64,000 nt of DNA. It comes from Siderastrea radians (lineage: Eukaryota; Cnidaria; Anthozoa; Scleractinia; Rhizangiidae). Positions within the stretch are counted from its first letter, which is position 1. Every line of letters begins with the position of its first letter. The position numbers and the translations under genes were made by a program. Below the pieces are notes generated by a model, which did no database searches, had not been told where the DNA came from, and saw only the letters and a program-made list of their open reading frames with translations. The stretch is taken from the NCBI GenBank assembly GCA_964017195.1, contig OZ024889.1:57979574-58043573 (forward strand), written 5' to 3'. This document shows, piece after piece, positions 40,681-47,999 of the stretch.

Positions 40681-41789
40681 ACTGACGCGTGACGACAAAG
40701 GTGCCCATCCCAAGAATGCAAAACAAATAGATATGATCAGCAGAGTGCTCTTTGTGTCACATGGCTGACACGTTGAGCACAGTTAACTCTATCATGAAGC
40801 TATGGTGTTTAAATTTAGACCTTACCGCTTATCCATGCTTTGACGTCTACAGGGCAGCTAACTCGTCACGAGTATCATATCACTGTCAGGAATAACTCTG
40901 GATCCTTCGATTTCCGACTATTTGACCACACCCAGGTACGATAGAATTGTAACATGTATTATTTAAAACTGCGTTAGGTGTATTGGACTTCTAGCATTCC
41001 ACGGTGACAGGTTATGAGCTAATATATTTGGTTAATGAACGCTCAACAACAAAGTGAGCTGAAAGTTTTTTTCTCCGCGAGCAACCCGGCGTTATATTGT
41101 AGTCATTCATTGTAGAAATGGCGTATCGAACGTTTGTATGCACCGCTTTCTTTCAAGGTGAGAATATCTGTCAACAAATCCCGTGCTCATGCGCAGTCCC
41201 TGAAGCTGGAACTTTTGTCCATGGAAACGAGGCAGAGTCCCCCTCTTAGTGAAATGGACTCCCAAGATGACGTGTCTCATAAAATGAAGAGAAGTGAGCT
41301 TGTCAAGGTAAGCTTCGTCATACGAATTTACTATATTTGTACGCCATAGAATAAACAGTTAAACGGTAAGCTCAACAGAAACTGTCAATTTGTTGTGGAA
41401 GGAGCCGGGTCTTCTCTGTATAGAGGTAGAAAACACATCTCCAAGCTAGAGAGAAAAGTGTATATCCTGGGGACGAGGCGGTCACATTTGAGTATTTTCC
41501 TTTGTTTATTGACGCCTTTCTCCCTCAATTCTTACTCGTCACCTTAAGGAACATTTCAGTAATAACTGTACAACTTTTTCTCGGATTCTCTCGAATTTGA
41601 CTGCTGAGGTGTTTCTTTAATCAGGAGGTGAAGTCAAGTCGAGAGGAACAGGAAAGAGATGTTGCAATGCAAGAGCTTGATAGTGACTTTGCCAAACTCA
41701 AGTCAGAATTTGGCCAAACTCATGAGAGTGTTAGCTTTTACTGTCTGATGGAGTTCTTCAGAGAAATGTCCATGAGGGATGAAGACTGA
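9322..41789 (+). CDS. DIS3L: DIS3-like exonuclease 1, catalytic subunit of the cytoplasmic RNA exosome
   Basis: This is a 3'-5' exoribonuclease that gives the cytoplasmic exosome its hydrolytic activity in animals. I joined 31 coding exons by homology to remembered DIS3L family sequence and by GT/AG phase; the sum is 3159 nt, or 1052 residues plus stop, close to human DIS3L. Domains in order: CR3-type cysteines (C32, C37, C40), PIN (about 45-210), two cold-shock domains (about 237-465), RNB (about 466-845), S1 (about 850-990), and a charged tail. RNB active-site residues D477, D483, D485 and D486 are in [18 protein letters not shown] (797-803) is also kept. PIN keeps only D59 of the four acids used by DIS3, so endonuclease activity is unlikely. 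The start fits the family: [16 protein letters not shown], then VREHYLR. The exon 13 donor is GG, the only border lacking GT. Exon coordinates are in the next four entries. Confidence 0.95.
10336..10412 (+). repeat. tRNA-derived SINE head, DIS3L intron 1
   Basis: The block contains an A box (TAGCTCAGTGGTTAGAGC) and a B box (GGTTCAATTCC) at tRNA spacing, with partly pairing ends (gtctccca / tgggactc). The anticodon arm is degenerate, so this is a tRNA-like SINE or pseudogene, not a working tRNA. A related copy lies at 18283-18356 on the other strand. Confidence 0.6.
12661..12960. repeat. Cryptic tetranucleotide tract (AATC/AGTC/AGCC/AACC), DIS3L intron 3
   Basis: The tract is 4-mer periodic. 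The unit drifts from aatc through agtc to agcc and aacc, then back to agtc. The whole tract is imperfect, which points to an old, slippage-grown array. Confidence 0.8.
14375..14483. mobile_element. 109-bp palindromic MITE with 8-bp TSD, DIS3L intron 6
   Basis: A near-perfect hairpin with ends TAGTTTCCTAC / GTAGGAGACTA, arms of about 48 bp around a short loop. It is flanked by identical 8-bp direct repeats TGTACTGC (14367-14374 and 14484-14491). The 8-bp duplication and TAG ends fit a hAT-type origin. It starts only 19 bases after the exon 6 donor. Confidence 0.85.
14796..14926. mobile_element. 131-bp palindromic MITE, DIS3L intron 6
   Basis: Arms of about 47 bp beginning atgttgtagt and ending actacaacat, around an AT-rich loop. 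No clear target duplication was found. Confidence 0.7.
15431..22796 (+). CDS. DIS3L: DIS3L exons 7-14: cold-shock domains
   Basis: Exons: 15431-15501, 15968-16041, 16950-17015, 17630-17724, 18079-18188, 19129-19161, 21140-21219, 22563-22796. Landmarks are [73 protein letters not shown] and [10 protein letters not shown]. Exon 11 is taken from the acceptor at 18077-18078, which has a pyrimidine tract; an in-frame alternative at 18052 adds nine codons. Exon 13 must end at 21219 to form the shared arginine codon AG|A with exon 14, but the intron then begins GGAAGT, not GT. The nearest in-frame GT donor is at 21235 and would add five residues. Confidence 0.9.
17272..17437. mobile_element. Palindromic MITE, DIS3L intron 9
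   Basis: Inverted arms of about 48 bp, starting gcgcacgacataaaa and ending ttttatgtcgtgcgc, separated by about 65 bp. A smaller hairpin (tatgtgatat...atatcacata) lies just to the left at 17180-17231. Confidence 0.7.
18283..18356 (-). repeat. tRNA-derived SINE fragment, DIS3L intron 11
   Basis: The - strand carries an A-box-like TTCAGTGGTTAGAGCG and a B-box-like GGTTCGACGTTC, closely matching the repeat at 10336 in the middle (TCTGACTAGTGT). No acceptor stem is seen. Confidence 0.55.
19692..21085 (+). mobile_element. Tc1/mariner transposon, inactive, DIS3L intron 12
   Basis: Perfect 26-bp terminal inverted repeats beginning CAGGGTGTCCCAAAAG are flanked on both sides by the TA target duplication (19690-19691 and 21086-21087). 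The element is 1394 bp. It sits 33 bp before the acceptor AG of exon 13 at its right end, so the branch point and pyrimidine tract of that exon are squeezed between TIR and exon. Confidence 0.93.
20049..20952 (+). pseudogene. Tc1/mariner transposase, degenerate
   Basis: The first 139 codons keep the N-terminal helix-turn-helix region and [16 protein letters not shown]. The catalytic DDE/D signature is damaged: the first aspartate position reads SYE, where SDE is usual, and the second reads N in FVRNGTQH. The third region [13 protein letters not shown] is intact but in another frame. Stops occur at 20466-20468 (TGA in place of a usual W) and near 20682, and a frameshift lies near 20750. No functional transposase can be made. 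Confidence 0.85.
21290..22330. repeat. Degenerate tandem minisatellite, DIS3L intron 13
   Basis: Two clusters (about 21290-21490 and 22090-22330) repeat the phrases cagcaccacagg-aagta-tg, gtagctttc, gatttcatcc and tagaaccac. Unit length is about 60 bp in paired arrangement, with high divergence. Confidence 0.55.
23720..34361 (+). CDS. DIS3L: DIS3L exons 15-26: RNB exonuclease domain
   Basis: Exons: 23720-23788, 24985-25083, 25704-25796, 26224-26326, 26426-26523, 28808-28884, 29496-29575, 30167-30262, 31954-32039, 32552-32618, 33198-33347, 34257-34361. Exon 15 carries the metal-binding aspartates ([16 protein letters not shown]). Exon 16 has [13 protein letters not shown], exon 17 [11 protein letters not shown] and [10 protein letters not shown], exon 18 [14 protein letters not shown], exon 21 [10 protein letters not shown], exon 22 [18 protein letters not shown], exon 24 [10 protein letters not shown], exon 25 QAMSNALYF and [13 protein letters not shown]. 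All expected RNB motifs are intact, so exonuclease activity is expected. Confidence 0.94.
23807..24366. repeat. Tandem duplication, unit about 287 bp, DIS3L intron 15
   Basis: Copy 1 is 23807-24093 and copy 2 begins at 24094, both starting gtagaagtac and sharing gaagccggctaaactg. The unit resembles ends of pogo/Tigger-type MITEs (gaatccagataa-ggaa). The upstream edge lies 19 bases after the exon 15 donor; both copies are preceded by taaggtaaa. Confidence 0.8.
24423..24625 (+). repeat. tRNA-derived SINE, DIS3L intron 15
   Basis: The head has A box (TGGCCGAGTGGTTAGGGTG) and B box (GGGTTTGAATCCC) with an anticodon loop reading TTG. The tail contains gccagttgggattcttaac, a phrase seen again near 32140. 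The 3' acceptor half does not pair, so it is not a functional tRNA. Confidence 0.75.
26557..26646. repeat. (AAT)30 microsatellite, DIS3L intron 19
   Basis: About 30 uninterrupted AAT units, starting 33 bases after the exon 19 donor. The poly-N and poly-I frames over it are not genes. The perfect length suggests high polymorphism. Confidence 0.97.
26841..28224. mobile_element. Non-autonomous TIR element with TTAA target duplication, DIS3L intron 19
   Basis: Terminal inverted repeats TCAGGGCTCGAGACTAAC and its near-complement (ending gtctcgagcactga) are flanked by TTAA at 26837-26840 and 28225-28228. Sub-terminal ggctagtg motifs occur near both ends. The interior, about 27040-27870, is a degenerate minisatellite of roughly 50-60 bp built on aacgtttctccgtacgt. 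No transposase is present. TTAA suggests a piggyBac-type origin; the sub-terminal repeats would also suit hAT. Confidence 0.75.
28937..29150 (+). repeat. SINE of the cnidarian tRNA-derived type, internally deleted, DIS3L intron 20
   Basis: Head gggatggcgcagtggtgag with A box, followed directly by cggtgtcatatgtggattg and the body ctccgggtactccggtttcc. The B-box part is missing. The preceding G-run (28918-28935) marks the left edge. The gene-like frames here are artefacts. Confidence 0.75.
30440..31075 (+). pseudogene. LINE reverse transcriptase, 3' end only (CR1/Jockey-like), DIS3L intron 22
   Basis: The + strand codes the thumb and C-terminal part of a non-LTR reverse transcriptase: [42 protein letters not shown], then, after one stop and frameshift near 30774, [16 protein letters not shown] and SFKKQ. 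The catalytic core is missing, so the copy is 5' truncated. An AT-rich tail follows. Confidence 0.85.
32110..32190 (+). repeat. SINE tail fragment, DIS3L intron 23
   Basis: It repeats the phrase gccagttgggattcttaa and surrounding bases of the SINE tail at 24580-24605. No tRNA-like head is seen. Confidence 0.5.
32701..33182. repeat. Near-identical 241-bp tandem duplication, DIS3L intron 24
   Basis: Copies 32701-32941 and 32942-33182 differ by one visible base (aatccaagt / aatctaagt near 32747 and 32988). The second copy ends about 15 bases before the acceptor of exon 25. Confidence 0.95.
33512..33770. mobile_element. MITE with GGGGCTGTTTAC ends, DIS3L intron 25
   Basis: Left end ggggctgtttacgtgga and right end tcccatgtaaacagcccc are inverted, and each is followed inward by gaagatcctag in opposite orientation. 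About 259 bp; the target duplication is not clear. Confidence 0.65.
34800..34987. mobile_element. MITE with GTGTTTGCAT ends, DIS3L intron 26
   Basis: Inverted ends gtgtttgcat / atgcaaacac about 188 bp apart, with an internal tandem phrase (agaaagttataaaagcca). Another TIR-like remnant with gttcgttatatcg lies at 34013-34085. Confidence 0.55.
35340..41789 (+). CDS. DIS3L: DIS3L exons 27-31: S1 region and C-terminal tail
   Basis: Exons: 35340-35482, 39449-39540, 40853-40935, 41158-41307, 41625-41789 (stop TGA 41787-41789). Exon 27 reads [18 protein letters not shown] and then NGVLVFVPR; exon 28 continues [12 protein letters not shown], the S1-like RNA-binding barrel. Exons 30 and 31 code a charged, less conserved tail ending REMSMRDED. 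The PLE locus occupies most of intron 27 and begins only 40 bases after exon 27. No AATAAA is seen in the first 300 bases after the stop, so the 3' UTR end is unknown. Confidence 0.9.
35574..35616 (-). ncRNA. Hammerhead-like motif in the PLE copy A 3' pseudo-LTR
   Basis: On the - strand: helix I UCGC/GCGA, core CUGAUGA, one unpaired A, helix II GACU-A-GCA / UGC-AGUC with loop GUAU, GAAA, ACGU as minimal helix III, and GUC. Cleavage would fall between 35578 and 35577. ACGU is palindromic and has no loop, so a working helix III would need two RNAs. Confidence 0.6.
35922..37133 (-). pseudogene. PLE reverse transcriptase with GIY-YIG endonuclease, copy A
   Basis: The open part from 36749 leftward begins [17 protein letters not shown] and shows the catalytic YVDDTF, then [13 protein letters not shown]. 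The C-terminal end has the GIY-YIG nuclease signature [20 protein letters not shown]. Upstream parts (37133 to 36760) code [24 protein letters not shown] and [13 protein letters not shown] in the same general frame but with stops. The combination of this RT type and GIY-YIG is diagnostic of endonuclease-bearing Penelope-like elements. After GETGR a frameshift disrupts the C-terminus. Confidence 0.9.
37403..37788. mobile_element. 386-bp MITE with TTAA target duplication, nested in the PLE
   Basis: Ends AGGGGCATAGTCAC / GTGACTATGCCCCT are perfect inverted repeats, flanked by TTAA (37399-37402 and 37789-37792). Removing it restores continuity of the PLE N-terminal coding region. No ORF. TTAA insertion fits a piggyBac-type source. 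Confidence 0.9.
37998..38040 (-). ncRNA. Hammerhead-like motif in the PLE copy A 5' pseudo-LTR, overlapping the ORF start
   Basis: Same architecture and pairing as the motif at 35574-35616. The AUG inside CUGAUGA (38031-38033) is in frame with an ORF of 84 codons running to 37779 that starts [12 protein letters not shown], so the ribozyme also encodes the first residues of the PLE protein. Confidence 0.6.
38133..39078 (+). mobile_element. Penelope-like element, copy B, 5' truncated and inverted
   Basis: It abuts copy A head to head without spacer: + strand coding starts at [14 protein letters not shown], the middle of the RT, and continues through the region homologous to copy A to about 38849. 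One base is missing near 38608 (cagacgg where copy A has caagacgg), which shifts the GIY-YIG part out of frame. The 3' pseudo-LTR (about 38860-39078) ends inside the hammerhead (cttgatgaagacta), with the first core base changed. The long open frame 37965-38849 is an accidental fusion of antisense pLTR with this copy. Confidence 0.88.
39963..40390. mobile_element. 428-bp TIR element with 6-bp TSD, DIS3L intron 28
   Basis: Ends CAGGGTCTGGAAGGG and CCCTTCCGGACCCTG are near-perfect inverted repeats, flanked by TGGCTA on both sides (39957-39962 and 40391-40396). The interior repeats the phrase cgggattcggga many times. No ORF of its own. Confidence 0.85.
40640..40681. repeat. (AAAT)n microsatellite, DIS3L intron 28
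   Basis: About ten uninterrupted aaat units. Confidence 0.95.
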
Positions 41790-43759
41790 ATTGGCAATGT
41801 AAGAACGTTAGATTTTTACATTATTGACTGCAATATGCCCCACCCTTGCTAATATCAAAATAGATTGTGTTCTCAGGCCAACTTGTCTTTCGCACCGACA
41901 TGCATGCCCAGCTCCCGTTTCCGTATAAGGGCAGGCCAGTCGATATTCACGACATCCAGCATTTCCTATATACATCTTTGTTTTCATAAAAACGAAAATT
42001 TAAACGAAACAACATAATTGCGATTCAACATCTTTTAACTTGGATAAGGGCTGGTCTAGCCTTCACAGCGGTCACAGGAAAATACATACAAATGTCGACG
42101 TTGAGTACGTGTTCAAAATGAAATAACTGTCACCTACAACTTTCGCGAAATTCGTTATGTCGGGACATTTTCTGTACTGATCGTTTTCGTACGAACGTAA
42201 CGCTTCTAAACTTTTAAAGTGATTTAAATTTCAAGGTTCTAAAAGACCGGAAGTGACGTAACTTTTTGCGTTTGACCAATGTGAATATCTAGCCACCATT
42301 TCCACCATTGGACGGGTAGTGGCCAAACAAAGTAAAACATTGCGATTCAATATCCATTATTGTTGTTGTCGTCTGGCCAACATTGGATGTTGCTGGACGA
42401 GTTTTGCGATGTTTAATGCATGTGCTGACCAAGTGAATGGAACCTTGTTGTTTACACCTGTAAACAAAAGGAGTGTTTGACGACGTTCAATGGACGCTAA
42501 AATTTAACGTTGCTTGGTTTAATTATTTGAAAAATGCAAAACTTGAATTTCCCATGAATAGGAAACGCTTAGAACGGTACAAACACTTAAGATTACCAAA
42601 GTGAATGACCGTATTTATCTTAGAAGACGTCTGAGGCGTCAGTGTTGTCTCAGACGTCTTAGCCGTCTAGTATAAACTTTGTTTTTCCCAAGACTTCTTG
42701 CGAACTTCGCGCTGTCTCATGCCTAGTCTTCTCGTTTAAGAAAATAGTGCGCGGTTGAATCTACTGTTTTAGTTGGACGTCCCCAAGGACGTCACCGCTT
42801 TTACACTACGCGTCCTTCAAGTTAAATACGGCCAATTTTAACAAAACTGAACTTTTTCCAGTTGCAAAATGGTCGTATGTCGAATTATTTTTCTTTGAAA
42901 GCAAATGGGAGACTTTACCCTTGCGGTTTCTGGAAGGGTAAATGCAGGCTTGGGCTAGAAATGACAATCAAATCCACTTTTATTTATGACCAATGCAAAA
43001 TTGTTTTCATGTATGGACAAAAGTGTAATAGTTTTCGAGCAAGAAAAACAGCTGTTTACCTTGAAGGTTGCCAGATCCGCTGGCGATGCAATGTTCGCAA
43101 ATTTGTACAATCCTGTTAGCGGCAATATAATGACATTTTTCTTGTAGTTATTCTTCTGATTTTTTTCTTCTACGTTTTGGGATTTTTCTGGTTTATATCT
43201 ATATCTTGTGTGTTAAGTGTCTAATCGTATCGTAGATATTATAACATATCTCCTACGACGCAGGAACAGAAAAAAAACGTCTTTAAATGCTAAATTTTTC
43301 ATAACTGAAGTCTCTACAAATATTTCCTACTGTGTCAAAGATGATGGCTGCAGGTTTATTGTCGAACGAGGTTTTTATGAAACGGACCCTATTGGCATCT
43401 TTTCAATTTGGCTACGAAACTTGTAGTAATTTTAGTATAAAATCTTAAGACGCAATAATTGTCAGGCTTTAATTAGTTGTTACTCGAGTGTCACCTCTCC
43501 GTACATTTACTTGCCTTCTCAGGTATTTCATTTTACACATTTTTCTTTTTGTTTTCCTTGACCATTTTAAGTTCATATCTAACGTGCTGCTGAGATTCTT
43601 GAGAAAAACATTACACATCTTGCATAAAAACTAAACTTGAAGATGAGGTGTTCAACATTCGTACGGCATAAAAAATAAGCTATTAGCTGTCGAGTATAAA
43701 ACGATGTTTATGTCAATCAGGCAATTAATATTTTTCTTCTTTTTCAGGTATTGGTAACA
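41790..43759. other. Spacer between DIS3L and the GPCR gene
   Basis: It must contain the DIS3L 3' UTR, but no clear poly(A) signal is visible. A 12-bp hairpin (aagacgtctgag / ctcagacgtctt) lies at about 42624-42661. The block 43192-43431 is repeated downstream of the GPCR. The frame at 42862-43119 starts with TTG and has no recognisable domain. A splice acceptor (ttctttttcag) ends at 43747, so a 5' UTR exon of the GPCR probably lies upstream. Confidence 0.5.
43192..43431. repeat. Direct repeat flanking the GPCR, left copy
   Basis: It shares ctcctacgacgcaggaacag, aagtctctacaaatat, and gaggtttttatgaaacggac with 45356-45765. The receptor gene lies between the two copies. Confidence 0.85.
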
Positions 43760-44695
43760 ATGAACGATACAGAAACAGGCGAAGCATTATTTTCAGAATT
43801 ACCGTGGATGATTGTGTACACCAGCGAGGGATTGCTAATTCTGGCTGGAAATTCTATCGCAGTTTTCATTTTCATGAAGATCCGTAACAATCTAAGACGC
43901 ACAAGCTATCTTCTTATTAACCTGACATTAGCCGACCTTTTGTTAAGCGTAGCGATATCTCTGTATCTCTGGGAAGGCATTGCCGAGATGCGAAACAAGC
44001 CAGTCAGTTTAAACGTGGGAAACGCAGCTTTTGGTATTGATCTGTTGGCATCGACAGCGTCGCTGCTATCGCTATCTTTCATTTCACTGGAAAGGATGTT
44101 AGCCATTTTATGGCCATTTCGCCATCGCATGTTGGAGACCTGGTATTACTTGGCCTCTATTGTCGCTCTATGGGTTCTCGCAGTCGCGAATGTTGCCGTC
44201 ACGAGCCACCTTGTTTTCAAAGGTACAGTAAATCTTCCGACCATCGGTTTTTCTGTGATCGCTTTTCTCTCCATCACAGTCACCGCTGCATCTTACCTCG
44301 CAATATGGATAGCACTAAAACGTAACCAGCTGCAGAACTCTACGAGCAGGTCCTTGAAACAGCAGAAAAAACTTGCCAAGACACTCTGTATCGTCACGAC
44401 TCTCTCTCTTATTACATGGTTGCCGGCAGGTATCAGTCTTGCCTTTCCGACTTACATATCGGATTCCCCCTCTCTGTACTCACAAATAACGCTAGCCTTA
44501 CAATACGCCAATTCCTTTGTCAACCCGGTTGTGTACTGCTTCAGAATGGCCGAATTTCAGAAAGCCTTGAAAGAACTTTGCTGCCGTTGTTACACGAAGA
44601 GGAGGTCTTTATCGGATGGTACTCATGCGTGGGTTAGCCATGAAATATCGCTGACGTCTTTTAAAAGTGCTGACTCTGACGTTTCGCGTAACTAA
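43760..44695 (+). CDS. Class-A (rhodopsin-like) G-protein-coupled receptor
   Basis: A 311-residue single-exon seven-transmembrane receptor in the plasma membrane. TM1 (about 18-40) has GN at 30-31, TM2 (about 50-71) has LTLAD at 55-59, TM3 has the DRY-equivalent ERM at 111-113, TM4 has W138, and TM6 has TWLP at 219-222. TM7 carries NPVVY (255-259), followed by a cysteine cluster CCRC (274-277) that may be palmitoylated. The usual extracellular disulfide cysteines are absent: no C before TM3 and none in loop 2. The ATG at 43760 is preferred over the TTG at 43751; it lies 12 bases after a splice acceptor, as is common for intronless-CDS receptors with a 5' UTR intron. Cnidarian genomes carry large lineage-specific families of such orphan receptors; ligand unknown. 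Confidence 0.88.
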   Translation: MNDTETGEALFSELPWMIVYTSEGLLILAGNSIAVFIFMKIRNNLRRTSYLLINLTLADLLLSVAISLYLWEGIAEMRNKPVSLNVGNAAFGIDLLASTASLLSLSFISLERMLAILWPFRHRMLETWYYLASIVALWVLAVANVAVTSHLVFKGTVNLPTIGFSVIAFLSITVTAASYLAIWIALKRNQLQNSTSRSLKQQKKLAKTLCIVTTLSLITWLPAGISLAFPTYISDSPSLYSQITLALQYANSFVNPVVYCFRMAEFQKALKELCCRCYTKRRSLSDGTHAWVSHEISLTSFKSADSDVSRN

Positions 44696-44876
44696 CGAGT
44701 TTAAGAAGCAAGACATGTAGTTTTTTGTTTTTCTCCAAATCTTTAGTAGCAGAAAGAAAAAAGGCTTGAAACAAACAAACAAACAAAAGACACCCATAGA
44801 CTTAATGGTAGCAGACACGAAATCTTTCCTTGTTTTTGTGCGTAAGTGCCAACTGGTAAATGTAAATGGTGTTTTC

Positions 44877-44882
44877 AATAAA
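44877..44882 (+). terminator. Poly(A) signal AATAAA of the GPCR gene
   Basis: AATAAA lies 182 bases after the GPCR stop codon. A second one is at 44991-44996. Confidence 0.55.
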
Positions 44883-45355
44883 ATGTAACATGTAATTGCG
44901 ACATGTAATTGATAGCTGGTTCCAAGTTTAAAAAGCTTATTTCTTGAGCCATGTTTCAATATAAATTGTAAATTACTTTGACAAAATGAGAATAAAAGTA
45001 CTAGGTTGGAATATAACATTTCTGAACAAATCTTATTATTTGAACTGCGAAACAACTTTTATTCCAAGCAGCTGGTCGGAAGTTTAAAGTTTGACCTTAA
45101 ATCCTCCTTTTCTCGTCACCCATCATCCGATTTAACTGGTTCCGGAGCATTTAATATTGGCTTCTATTTTAGACCAAACGACCCCTACCTGAGCTGCCTT
45201 AAATCCGACCAAGAAATGTCATCAGTTTACTACTAATGTGCTATTAGAAAAGTCACATCACATGCTCACGAAATGTTCCTTTTTCCGCGGGTCGCTTCCG
45301 CTAATGCCCACTTAAACAAATATTTAGATAAAGACATGAAACTCTCGTTACACTT

Positions 45356-45765
45356 ATTTATACCTATATCTTTTGTGTTAATTGTCTAATCGTGACGTAG
45401 AAATCATAGCGTACCTCCTACGACGCAGGAACAGAAGTAGGTGTATTTTTGGATATGTACATTTAACTGAAACCGGTTTACTTCCCAGACTGCGTATTAG
45501 TAGGCTGTTCGCGTAAAGATGTCTCCTGCTAATTTGAGAAATATTGTCGTCATTTCAAAATGATAAGTTACCATTTTTTTGTTCTCCTCTCTCGTTTTCG
45601 TTTGCGCATCCAAATTAAAAAAAAAGGCTCTTTAAATGCTAAATTCATGGCTGAAGTCTCTACAAATATCTCCTAATCTGTCGAAGATGATGGCTGCACG
45701 TTTATTGCCAATCGAGGTTTTTATGAAACGGACGCTGTTGGCATCTTTTCAACTTGTAGTAATTA
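45356..45765. repeat. Direct repeat flanking the GPCR, right copy
   Basis: Homologous to 43192-43431 but with about 170 bp of extra sequence in the middle (about 45440-45620). Immediately beyond, the block 45764-45905 repeats 45199-45300 (aaatgtcatcagtttact, tttttccgcgg-tcgcttcc). Confidence 0.85.
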
Positions 45766-46092
45766 AGCCTTAAATCGGACCAAGAAATGTCATCAGTTTA
45801 CTCCTAATGTTTTAGCAAATTGAGAGGATCTAAGAATCTGCTATTTAAACAGTCACATCACTTGTTCCTTTTTCCGCGGATCGCTTCCGATAAAGTCCGC
45901 GGTTCGCTTCCAAAGCTATGCTAGCTCTTGAAGGCTTTTGGAACATCTAAGTTTTGAAAAGGTGTTTTCAATGTAAAGAAAACGCGTTCGTTCATACCGA
46001 CAAATCCTATGAATGCCAAAGTAAATCTCTGTGTTTAAGGATGAGGGTCTTACTCAAAAATTAACCTCTTTTTTCAAATTTGCAAGGGTGTG

Positions 46093-46403
46093 AACTGTAT
46101 AGAGTGTTGGCAGCGGCCATGCTGGAGGAGAAAAACAATACAATTCCTTTCCATTGGGAAAAAAGCTAAGTTTTATTTTTATGCAAATAGTTTTTATTGT
46201 TTGGCTCCTCCAACATGAGTAGCCCCGCAGCTCTTAACAACCTCTAATTTCATTGGACCTTGGTATCACGCAGCTCTATTGTTTTCGGGGCTAGGGTCCA
46301 TTGTTTTGTTGTTTGGTGTATTGTTTTCTCAGCAAATCAGTGAAGACCTTGTAAGAGCTGCGACATCGCCCTCCAACAGGGCCACCATGAACACACTCTA
46401 TAC
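46093..46403. mobile_element. MITE with tatagagtgt ends
   Basis: Imperfect inverted ends of about 35 bp: left tatagagtgttggcagcgg, and right the complement of tatagagtgtgttcatggtg, both followed by a gctggagg / gttggagg phrase. No ORF. Confidence 0.6.
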
Positions 46404-46774
46404 TTCGCCGATGTGCATTTCCAATTTTGGGGGATGCATACTGAGCACACAGTCGTTGTGAGTAAAGTTTCATGCTTTGTTGTCCTTTTTTGGATCAATT
46501 TCACCAAACAGCAGCTGCCCAGATTGGAATGCAAAACGAACTACCATATATTCATTACTTAGCGTTCAGTTACTGCACAATAAACGTAAATAATAATTAA
46601 TAATCCGACCACATCCTTTGCTTGCACAGGAATCCTGCACGGTGTAACAGTCAAAAAGTGTGTTATATTCTGATAATGCAATTTCAAATGCACTGAGGGG
46701 ATACCTTTCTAACCACATGCGGAAACCATTTGAAGTCGTTTTTACTACAACATAACTGAGATGTATTCAAATCA

Positions 46775-47007
46775 TCGCTGCAATTCCATCCCACAGCCAA
46801 AATGTGAGAGCAATTCCCACTAAGATATCAGCAACAGCAAGATTGATGAGCAGGGTAGCTGGTGTGTTTCAATCGCTTCCGAATACTCCAGAAGATGTAA
46901 ACTGTGACAGAATTTCCTGTGAGAATTAAAACTGTTTTACAGGTGTATATCACTATCCAAGAAACGCCACTGAACAAATGAAAATGGCTTAATCCTGTAC
47001 TGTTCAT
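46775..47007 (-). pseudogene. Class-A GPCR pseudogene fragment (TM1-TM2)
   Basis: The - strand starts with ATG at 47007 and codes an extracellular leader, TM1 with LTGNSVTVYIFW, the loop RKRLKHTSY and, after a one-base frameshift near 46860, TM2 with LLINLAVADILVGIALTFWLWDG. A stop follows soon after TM2. Motifs match the same receptor type as the intact gene at 43760 (GNS, TSYLLINL, AD, LWDG/LWEG), so it is a truncated paralogue in inverse orientation. Confidence 0.8.
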
Positions 47008-47289
47008 TTTTTTTTTGGACCTAAATTATAAAGAAAAGAGACGAAAAATTAAGGTATGGTTTTAGAAAGTAGCGCAATGGTTTGTATAACTATTATGCTT
47101 TGCGGGGGGTTCACTGATGAAATTAATCGTGTAATCTGATTCGTTGATCGAGCTGTCCAGCCTGACATTTCGACTGCTCCAGCCCATTTAACTTTTGGAT
47201 ACGCCTAGATCTCACGCTTGGTCAACGACTTACCTTAAGTGATTTTCAAGGCGCCATGCGAAATGAAACCCGGTTGCTTAAAAAAAAGG

Positions 47290-47580
47290 AATACCTGAAA
47301 ATAGCGTCCGTTGAACTCTTACTTGCTAACTTACCACTGCCCATCACAAGATGAGAAATCCTTTTAATTTTGTGGACTGTAAAATCCAACCTTCTTTTAT
47401 TTTTAACACTTAAATGTTTTGCGTTTTAAATATCGACCTTTAGGGTTTGGTTCTAAACTTTAGTATCACTTTTTAAAAAGGAATTTGTGTATTTGTGTTG
47501 TATACTGAACATTCAGTATCACGTATAAATAGTATATACACTAATTTTCTAGCTTTGGCAAAATGGGACTGCACAAATTA
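47290..47580 (-). repeat. Inverted partial copy of the 773-bp duplicated unit
   Basis: Read on the - strand it matches parts of the unit at 48750-49522: gcagtcccattt, actgaatgtatag-type text, ggttctaaac and gtgagttagcaag-type phrases. The 62-aa frame at 47563 lies across its edge and is not supported as a gene. Confidence 0.7.
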
Positions 47581-47999
47581 TTGATTCGCCCATGGTCACG
47601 AAATAATTCTAAAAATCTGCGCATGAAACGAGTTTACAGGAAAAATACTAACTTTCTGAGATATAAACAATCGCAGAAAAGAAGACGATTTGCTAATTTC
47701 CTTCATCGCTTTATGATCATGAGAGAATCGAGAAAGGCGAATCGTGCTTGAATAAACCGGGTCTACACATAGCTTCCAAATCGGCTGACAAGGAAGAAAC
47801 GTTTTCTTTGACAATGTAAGTAAGCTAAGAGAAACCCTGTGTTTAAGAAATGTGTCAGTAGCAAAACGGCCGTTTGTATGTGAATCGAAAGTAGAACTTC
47901 TGTTTTAAAAGATTAGAACTTTCAGATGGCAAAACATGTAATCTAAAATCTAGTCTAAACTGGAAGATAAATATTTAAAACTAAACGCTAAACGTTGAT

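Noticed and set aside
42862..43119. 85-codon cysteine-containing frame after an acceptor-like site
   Set aside because: Starts with TTG, no signal peptide and no recognisable pattern.
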